Positions 56,788 to 64,000 of a stretch of DNA of 64,000 bases are shown here, in pieces. This DNA is from Krasilnikovozyma curviuscula (Eukaryota; Basidiomycota; Tremellomycetes; Cystofilobasidiales; Mrakiaceae). The notes below the pieces were generated by a model. The model did not search any database. It saw only the letters and a program-made list of their open reading frames with translations, and was not told where the DNA came from. Every line of letters starts with the position of its first letter. The stretch's first letter is position 1. The translations under genes were made by a program, and so were the position numbers. The stretch covers positions 23,512-87,511 of the forward strand of contig MVAQ01000076.1 of the NCBI GenBank assembly GCA_014825775.1, given 5' to 3'.

Positions 56788-57470
56788 ATAGAAGGGACGA
56801 ACCACGGGGATTTTTACTGTAATATCTCTGCATAGAAAGGCGATTCATTTACGATTATAATGACAAACGGCCTGTTGCGATAAGAATAACAATATGCGCA
56901 ACTTCCTAATCAGCCTGATGAAAGGTGATGTGCAGCCATTTTTTCTTACCAAGTCATATCTCCTTTGTTATTCAATCCCCTTTTAAGTTTGTTGTACCGT
57001 TCGTAAAGGGAAAAATCGTGTGTGTTTGTGGGGGTGAAGGGAGGGGAGGGGTCTGTCACCCGCGTGTGCTCGCAGCAGCGAGATCTGCAGACATGACTGA
57101 TCGACCGTAATTTTGGCTTGTCCTTCCCACTGAACTTCCAAGTACTCGAACAAAACTCTTTTTAAACCTGGTCCGTCGACAGGAAACAGCTAGATTCCAC
57201 ATAGAGTAAGCACAGGGGTCTATAGCGGTCTCAGTAGTTCGCTAATCGGGACGTCGTCGCGGCTATTTTTTCCTTGTCAAGTTTGATGCCTTTCCAGCTT
57301 AGATAAATCGCCAGGTTGTGGTTATATTTGCCTTTCATAGATAAATTGTTTCCCTATTAGAAGAGGGGACCAGCTTTGGAGGTGAGTTTGGCGTTGATTC
57401 CACCCGAAAAACGGTTTCGCGTTCGACGCTCTGACCTAATGATGTTTTGGAACGGCCAATGGCATCTTAG
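56788..57470. promoter_or_regulatory. Upstream region of the branching-enzyme gene
   Basis: 683 bp between PUT1 and the branching-enzyme gene, both plus strand. A G-rich stretch lies near 57029-57051. No gene seen; it should hold the PUT1 3' end and the next promoter. Confidence 0.5.
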
Positions 57471-60400
57471 ATGAAAGGGCTATTCAAGAGGAAGCAACCT
57501 TCTCCTCAGCATTCACCTCAGAGTGTAGAAATCTCATCTCCTCAGCTCATCTCAAGCACCAGCGCTTTCGTGAGCACCGCTGAACAGAATCAATTGCAGC
57601 CTGTGCGTCCACCGCCTTTGTTCAGGAGCAAAACATCCCAGCAGCAGACGAAAACTAGGCCAACTCTCGAAGTTCAGGTAGACATAAAGCCCATAGAATC
57701 ACCAAGATCAGCTCCAGCAGTCGTTAACCAAAGAAAAGATACCCGCAACTTCAGCAGGACAGAGGACTGCGTCGCGGCTGAGCTCACCCAACACATAGAA
57801 TCAGACGTCTCAACGCTTCCTCCACTGCCAATTATACCTATACCCATACCTTCAGCTTATAGAGATCCATCGCCCCCTCTCCTGCCAGCCCAGTCCTCGT
57901 CGTCTCTGTCACCAGCTTTCAATACGGACGGCCGTTTCAGTAGCGTCGAGAACTCAGACGTTTCACCATTACCTTCAAGGCCATCTTCGCCTGTTCGTTC
58001 AGGCTTAACAAGGTCTGCAACATCCACAACAACATCTTCAACTAGATCGCTAAGCGCCGGTTTCAGTCTCTCGAAATTAGCTAGTGCGAAAAAGTCACCT
58101 ACTCCAAGCCTACTCTCTAGCGGCAGTTCCATCCACACACTCGGTGGTGGTCTTAAATCCAAGAAGTCAAAGTTTAAACGGCAAGCCCCGCCTCACAAAA
58201 AACCAATGGAGTTCTTTGGCACCATCATCGATTCGTCCACGCCCTATTCAACGGTCGCCACTGGTGACAACAAAGGAAGCGGAGAGGGACTCAATGGTAT
58301 CACCAAGTCCAGATCGATAATTGGACTTGGATTGTTGAATGGGATGACACCGATCGAGAATGGACGGAGTGAAGGCGTCAAGGAAGAGGATGGCACAGGT
58401 GTCGCCAAATTCGACGAAGGGCTCAAAGACTGGGCTTGGTATTTCAAGTCAAGGTACTTTCTTGCTTTTCCTCAAACCGTCATCATTCTGCTTCTGAAGT
58501 CTCACTTGAAAATTGCGTTTCGCTTCCAGATACTCTCACTTCCAGCAAACGCTGGCTAGAATCTCGTCGGTGGATGGCGCTCTCCCTAATTGTGAACCAG
58601 GGCTAGAAAACTTTGTTAGAAGCTATGAGTATATGGGTTTCCAGGCAAGTTTGACCCACGGTTCTGTGTCAATATCCGTTTACTAACTGTTGCACCTGAA
58701 ATCGCAGGTAGACTCGTCCACTAAAACAATAACCTTCACAGAATACATCCCGACCCAAAACAGCGTAGAAGATGATATTACTGTTTGTTTAGTTGGTAGA
58801 TTCAACAACTGGAGCTGCAGAGCAAACCCAATGTGTCACATCGGCGACAATATCTGGCAATGTGTTGTTCCACCACTTAACAACGACCTTGGGATCCCAA
58901 TTGGAGGGGAAGTCAAGGTAAACATGTTTCAACTCGATTGTTTGATACTTCTTTCTGTGTGCTAACAATTCTGACACCTAGATCCAAATCACCACAATTG
59001 ATCGAGTGTCAGGCGAAGAATCAAGCGTCTGGCGCAATCCCTCTTACACGCTCCTCACAACCCAATCTCCGGGCCAAAACGATTTTAAAGCCAAGTTTAT
59101 TCCTCTTCCTAAAAGATATGAGGGTAAAAGGCCGTCGCTCAACGGTAAAACGCTCCGGATATACGAAGCTCATATCGGCTGCGCTACCACTCTCACAAAT
59201 ACCATTGGTACTTTCGAACAGTTCGAAAGAGAGGTACTGGTTCAGCGGGTTCATAAAGGTGGCTACAACGTCCTACAGATTATCGGTGTTGTAGAGCATC
59301 CGTAAGTATAGCTTCTAGCCCTGCTGCTTCAAAGGGTGTTGCTGAACATCCTCCTGCTCTTCAGATACTACGCTTCCTTCGGATATCAAGTCTCATCTCT
59401 TTTTGCTCCATCTTCACGGTTCGGTACCACCGCACAGCTAATCTCGCTGGTCGATGCAGCGCATAGATTGGGTATCAAAGTCATCTTAGATGTGGTGCAT
59501 TCGCATGCTTGTTCGAATGAAGTTGAAGGTTTACGGGACTGGACTGGGGAGGAGGACTCTTTGGGAAGTGGTGGCTGGTTCAAAGAGGGTCGTCATCCTA
59601 CATGGGGAACGTGAGTAGGGTTGCTTCTTGTGGATTCATTCTCAGGCGAAGCAGAAGTAACGTGACGCCGATTCTCTTTAGGTGCCTCTTTGATTACTCT
59701 TCAACGCACGTTCTTCGTCTCTTATTGTCGAATCTTCACTACATAGTAGATCGTCTCGGATTTGGTGAGTGCGAGTTCTGTCGAGAAAACCTTGATAAAT
59801 CTGACCCAAGTGTCAAGCGCAGATGGTTTCCGATTCGACAGTGTATCGTCAATGATCTACAAATCTCATTCAATAGACATGGACTACTTCAACGGTGGCT
59901 ATGGTGTTTACTTCAATGAAGATACTGACCACGAAGGCGTAGAATACTTGATGCTGGTGAGTCTTTCGAAATAAAGTTCAACGAAACCTCGAGACTTACA
60001 TCGTTCTATTCTTCCTTAGGCTAATCACATGCTCCATACCATGTTCTCCTTTGAAGTTACTACCATCGCAGAAGACTTCTCTGGATTTCCAACTCTGGCA
60101 CTGCCTGTGTCGACTGGAGGCGTGGGCTTCGACTATCGGCTTGGTCTGGGTGTTCCTCATTTGTGGTTCTCTCTTCTCAGAGAAAGTCAAGAAGATGAAT
60201 CTGATTGGTCAGTTCAGCGAATTGTCAGCTCTTTAGGCTTGAGACGGTTAGGTCAAGGCGAGAAGAGTATTGGGTTTGTGGAGAGCCGTGAGTAGCCTTG
60301 CTTCCACCAATGTAACCATGCCGGAAGTTCATTTTTTCCTCGCCTTTCTTAAGACGACGAGTGTATCGATAACAAGAAAACGAGCTCTCAATGGCTGTTT

Positions 60401-61227
60401 GACTCCGACATATATGATGGAATGAGTCGAGACAAGCCTGCGACAGAAAGAGTTGCGCGAGCAATGGCGCTTCACAAGCTAATGCGTCTGATCACCATGT
60501 CATATGCTGGTGAAGGATACATGAACTTTATGGGTAACGAGTTTGGTCACCCTGAGGTAAATAGCAACCCTAATTCTAGCATCGAGCAGCTCTGATTGTT
60601 TCTTTTCTGGCAGTGGTTGAACTTACCTGGAGTGCACAACTCCTTCAAGTCAGTCCATGCTCGTCGACAATGGCGTTTAGCCGATGATAGACATCTTCGG
60701 TTCTATGAACTTGGCAAATTCGACCGAATTTTGAATCGTATTGAAGAGAAGGGCGGTTTTGGAAGCGGGAACTTCGTGAGAATCAGTCAGGATCATTGTC
60801 CTGGAGAATGACACTCTAATAACTGTTTTTTTTTCCTACTTCTGAAGGCACATGTCTTTATTCAAGACGAAAAAACACGACTTCTCATCTACTCTCGGTC
60901 ATCTCATTTGTTTATCATCAACTTACATCCAACAGCCACCTACGAACCTTCTGAATTCCCCGTCCCAGACGTTTGGGCAGGCTCCGGACGCTTTATTACA
61001 CTTCTTCATACAGATCTAGACCAGGTCGGAAAGGAAGTAGAGTACATTAACGAGGCATGTCAACATCCTTTGGGTTCAAAATGTTTATGCCGTTATCTGA
61101 CAACCTCCCTTTCTACTTTCAGCTTTATTTGCCTCCAAGGTCTGGTATTGTGATTGCCAGGTTTGGAGAATCAAAGAAGAGTACTCCTCACATTCCCCAG
61201 ACGAAACAACTGCGTCCCTTGCGCTAG
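57471..61227 (+). CDS. GLC3: 1,4-alpha-glucan (glycogen) branching enzyme with N-terminal extension
   Basis: Twelve exons (57471-58453, 58530-58644, 58708-58917, 58982-59301, 59365-59610, 59682-59764, 59823-59956, 60020-60287, 60354-60556, 60614-60775, 60848-61054, 61123-61227) give 1011 residues. The last ~685 match GH13 branching enzymes, which cut alpha-1,4 chains and rejoin them as alpha-1,6 branches. There is a CBM48 region (VCLVGRFNNWSCRANPM), then EHPYYASFGYQVSSLF. Region I is ILDVVHSHACSNEVEGL, region II DGFRFDSVSSM (nucleophile Asp658), region III TIAEDFSGFPTL (acid Glu715), region IV VESHDECIDNK (Asp788). YMNFMGNEFGHPEW completes it. The catalytic triad is intact. The first ~320 residues are a Ser/Pro/Lys-rich disordered extension not found in yeast Glc3. 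Introns 58645-58707 and 61055-61122 have GC donors. Exon joins are otherwise canonical. Confidence 0.85.
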
Positions 61228-61433
61228 ATCTGGTTTCCCTCTCCCCAGCTACTGTATCTACTACATCTATATCCTGCATTCATCGCATTTGTTCTTATCT
61301 ATCTTACTCTGGCTAGTTTTCTCATTGCATTTCAATCTCTTCCGCTGATTTTCGTAGCCACCGCGAGTTTCATCATCGCTGAGATATGCATCGTGATTAG
61401 CCTCCGACTCTCACCTTAAATCTGCCCTGAAAG
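61228..61433. other. Short intergenic region
   Basis: 206 bp between the branching enzyme and the VPS9 gene, both plus strand. T-rich. No feature seen apart from the frame left open if the alternative donor at 61059 were used in the branching-enzyme gene. Confidence 0.45.
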
Positions 61434-64000
61434 ATGGCTTCAGATGGGAAGAGCTTCCCAGCTTCATCCCTATCGAGAGTTAAGGGAAACAGGTTCTTCG
61501 GTACAGGCTCTGCAGCAGCACAACCCCCCTCGTCAAATCCCTCAGCACCGGCAGACCCTTCTCAGACGACATTGCACCCTCTACTTGCCCCAACGACCAC
61601 CAGGGACGAAGCTCAGGTACTACTAGGAGACTTGGATGGGAATACCACGGCGAAGGATGGGAATCCAGGAGCAAGTGACGCAGGTTCAGCTATTCAGCAG
61701 ATCCCATACCTCCCCAGGCGAAGGACACCAGGTGGATCCATCACCGCGATGCCGACGACTACATCCACTCCTCCAGTGACAACACTGACAGCTCCACCAG
61801 TACCAGCAATCTCGACTCCATCTCCAAGCACCCCTTTGACCTCAGCGCCAGCCAACCCTGCCCTCTCAACTTCTACCCTTGGCCCCCCTACGACGACGAC
61901 GCTTTCACATTCGTCCTCCTCTTCAAGTCTTACTGGAAGGTTGAAGCTCACAAATTTGAAGGCCTCAGCTCAATCTGATTTAGGGCTTGACAACGAATCA
62001 GCAGGAATGAGGATGTTGGAAGTTTTGGTACAGAAAGCTAGTGCAGGAGCTGGTGCTTCAGGTGCTGGTTCTTCCTCAACTGTAGCCAGCTGGGACTCGG
62101 TGATAGATGCGATCATCAATTCGAAGGTAAGCGTATCCTTTCGATCCATTAGCCTTAGCGCTTGTTTAATCATGCCTCCAATATCTACCTTTAGGCAACT
62201 CTTCTGTTACCTCTCTCTCCGTTGCCAGGATCTGTCGAAATTACACCGCAGTTCTTGTGGGATCACCTGGTTTACACATCTGCAACTCCCTCCATCTCCA
62301 AAGCAGCTGTTCCTGTAGTAGCTTCATTCGGCGCATTGGGTTGGATAGAAAATGGAGAGCTTATTTTTGAGACGGTTCTTCCGCCTGTGGAGAACACCTG
62401 GACCAAATCTATGAAAGACTTGGTAACCAGATCGTAAGTAGAAATCTGTCGTCTACTCCTCTTCCTTGAACTTTGTTAACATCTTCATCTTCTGAATTTA
62501 GCCTAACATTGTCAGCCTTTCATCGCTCTTCAATACCACCAATTACAGCATCTCAGCCGCACCCTTACCCCAAGTTCACTGGTCTTAAATATTCGTCATC
62601 GCTACCGTTCCCGCCTCCTCCTAAACCCACTCCAAGCGCGTCTCGGCCACGATCCATCTCTTCGCTACCTCAGATGCCAGCTGGTATATCAAATCCATTT
62701 AGCAACTTGTTTGGAAGAGCTAGTGTGCCTGCTAAGGTGACGTCATCTCCCAAGACTCCCAAGACGGAGCTCGAAGGTGTGATGAACAGCCCGACGCTTG
62801 GAAGTCCGGCTGCAAGTCTGATGGAGAAGACAGCATCTGCTCAGTCGAATGCTACAGATGATGAAGACAGACCAGAGCGTCCCGGTGGAGAGAGCAATAC
62901 ACAAATGGTGAAAGAGGAAATTCTCCTTAGTGCTTGGGTGGTAGACAGACTCCTGAAGAAGACTGATTTGGAGAAACAACTCGGGAAGGCTATTAAAGAT
63001 GATGTCAAGGCTAGATTGGATGGCCTGCCTTCCAGTATCGTTGATAAAGTAGTGAAGTAAGTCTCTTTTGCCCCTGGTATACTTGTACTGAAGAATTCAC
63101 TCCTCACCGCTTTTTTGCAACCACCAGGTTCGTGTCTCAAATCTCACCACCACCAGCGAGTTCCAAATCCAAAGGAGGCGGGTTATTGTCATCAGCTTCT
63201 GCACATCTCCAACCACCTCCATGTATGGACTTCTCTGATCCAGAAGCAGTGGCCAAAACAGTACAAGATTTCTTGAGTGAAGTGCATGACGAACTGGTCG
63301 TTCATTACACGAAGGAGGATACTGAAGCCGAGGGAAGAGATGACCGAGTCAGCAAACTCGCTGTCAAGTTCACTGATAGGATTGAAGAAGCTGTTTGTGG
63401 AGTTTGGTATCATTTGTGGGTACAATCAGTTCTTAGGTATTGCTGATTGCGCTCATTTCCTTCACCATTTAGACTCTTTTCACCGCCAGATTCAGATGAT
63501 GAGAAACATGACACTGCTTTATCGTCTCGGATTGCGGCTCTGAATATGCTTGATCTTTCTCTCGATCATTTGGGGGTTCAAACTGATGGAGGAAAGAGTG
63601 AAGAAGTTAGGAAGGGTTTAGCGGAGATAGTAACGAAAGTCGGTAATGGTAAGCTCCACATTCCTCTCAGCCAGATCTCTAGGCAAAAGCTCATGGCTCC
63701 TTTCATAATTCTAGAGTTTCAAAAACTGCAGGATCCTCGATTTTACAGCCCAAAGAACAAGTCTGAGATCTTAGTCAAAGCCCACAAGATTGTCATCGAA
63801 GGCTTACGAGGCCTCCCACCCATTCGTCTTCGACCAGAAGGAGAAGAGTTCAAAGCAACTCCTTCTTCCGATACAGCTTCTGTCCCTTCAAATACGAGCT
63901 CAATTGTAGAAGAACCCGAACCCCCCCAACTTGAAGAGAGAAATTGCATCAAAAATGAAACTTGCAGCCCACCCCCCCTTCCCTTCAGACCATCCACATT
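61434..64000 (+). CDS. VPS9-domain protein (Rab5-type GEF), 5' part
   Basis: Exons 61434-62126, 62195-62433, 62502-63056, 63128-63415, 63473-63648 and 63715 to the window edge give 745 residues; the 3' end lies outside. The first ~190 residues are Ser/Thr/Pro-rich. A helical region follows (PQFLWDHLVYTSATPSISKA, then a Pro-rich segment). From about 490 comes the four-helix bundle and start of the VPS9 domain: KEEILLSAWVVDRLLKKTDL, LLFSPPDSDDEKHDTALSSR, IAALNMLDLSLDHLGVQ, KSEILVKAHKIVIEGL. VPS9 domains exchange GDP for GTP on Rab5/Vps21 GTPases for endosomal traffic. The catalytic Asp/Tyr of the later VPS9 helices lie beyond the window. The 57-nt intron 63416-63472 uses donor gtgggtac. Confidence 0.8.

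Overview
This window is nuclear DNA from a basidiomycete fungus, most likely a yeast-like member of the Tremellomycetes. All 24 protein genes read as ordinary housekeeping or accessory fungal genes. They carry many short introns (about 50-140 nt) and are packed on both strands. The basidiomycete call rests on intron density and size, on protein character (long Ser/Pro/Gln-rich disordered tails, an IBtk-type ankyrin-RCC1-BTB protein, two-repeat DM9 protein, HMG-box regulator, zinc-cluster regulator) and on a multi-pass membrane family that I recall only from basidiomycetes. I saw no tRNA, rRNA, transposon, CRISPR array or viral insertion. The class-level assignment is inference.

Layout. 1-13.8 kb: the 3' end of a CipC/DUF3759 gene, an RMD1/DUF155 membrane protein, the 9-1-1 clamp subunit RAD1, a small single-pass membrane protein, an HMG-box transcription factor behind a 1.8 kb gene-free leader, the AMPK gamma subunit SNF4 and a CCDC43-like coiled-coil protein. 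14.4-28.1 kb: a 1531-residue IBtk homologue, a Zn2Cys6 regulator, a DM9/DUF3421 protein and a Gln/Asp-rich protein of unknown role. 28.4-39.7 kb: an IME4/METTL3-type m6A methyltransferase, an Ssh4/Ear1-like Rsp5 adaptor, a 906-residue five-span membrane protein and an AVT-type vacuolar amino-acid transporter. 40-54 kb: uroporphyrinogen-III synthase HEM4, a DUF1769 protein, a 2OG-Fe(II) oxygenase, an ASNSD1-like asparagine-synthetase-domain protein, an F-box protein, a short-chain dehydrogenase, pirin and a GT8 glycosyltransferase. 54.4-64 kb: mitochondrial proline dehydrogenase PUT1, a glycogen branching enzyme with a long N-terminal extension, and the 5' part of a VPS9-domain Rab5 exchange factor cut by the window edge.

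The genes do not form an operon or an evident pathway cluster. Several neighbours share short divergent promoters: RAD1 with the small membrane protein, CCDC43 with IBtk, the Q-rich gene with METTL3, HEM4 with DUF1769, and the oxygenase with the ASNSD1-like gene (only 103 bp). The most unusual material is in gene structure. There is a 7-nt exon in the amino-acid transporter. Three introns have GC-AG borders, one of them splitting a zinc cluster immediately before its third cysteine and two in the branching-enzyme gene. Several alternative splice choices would change reading frame or topology. Exon models were built by hand from splice signals, frame continuity and family similarity, and reading-frame arithmetic closes for every complete gene.
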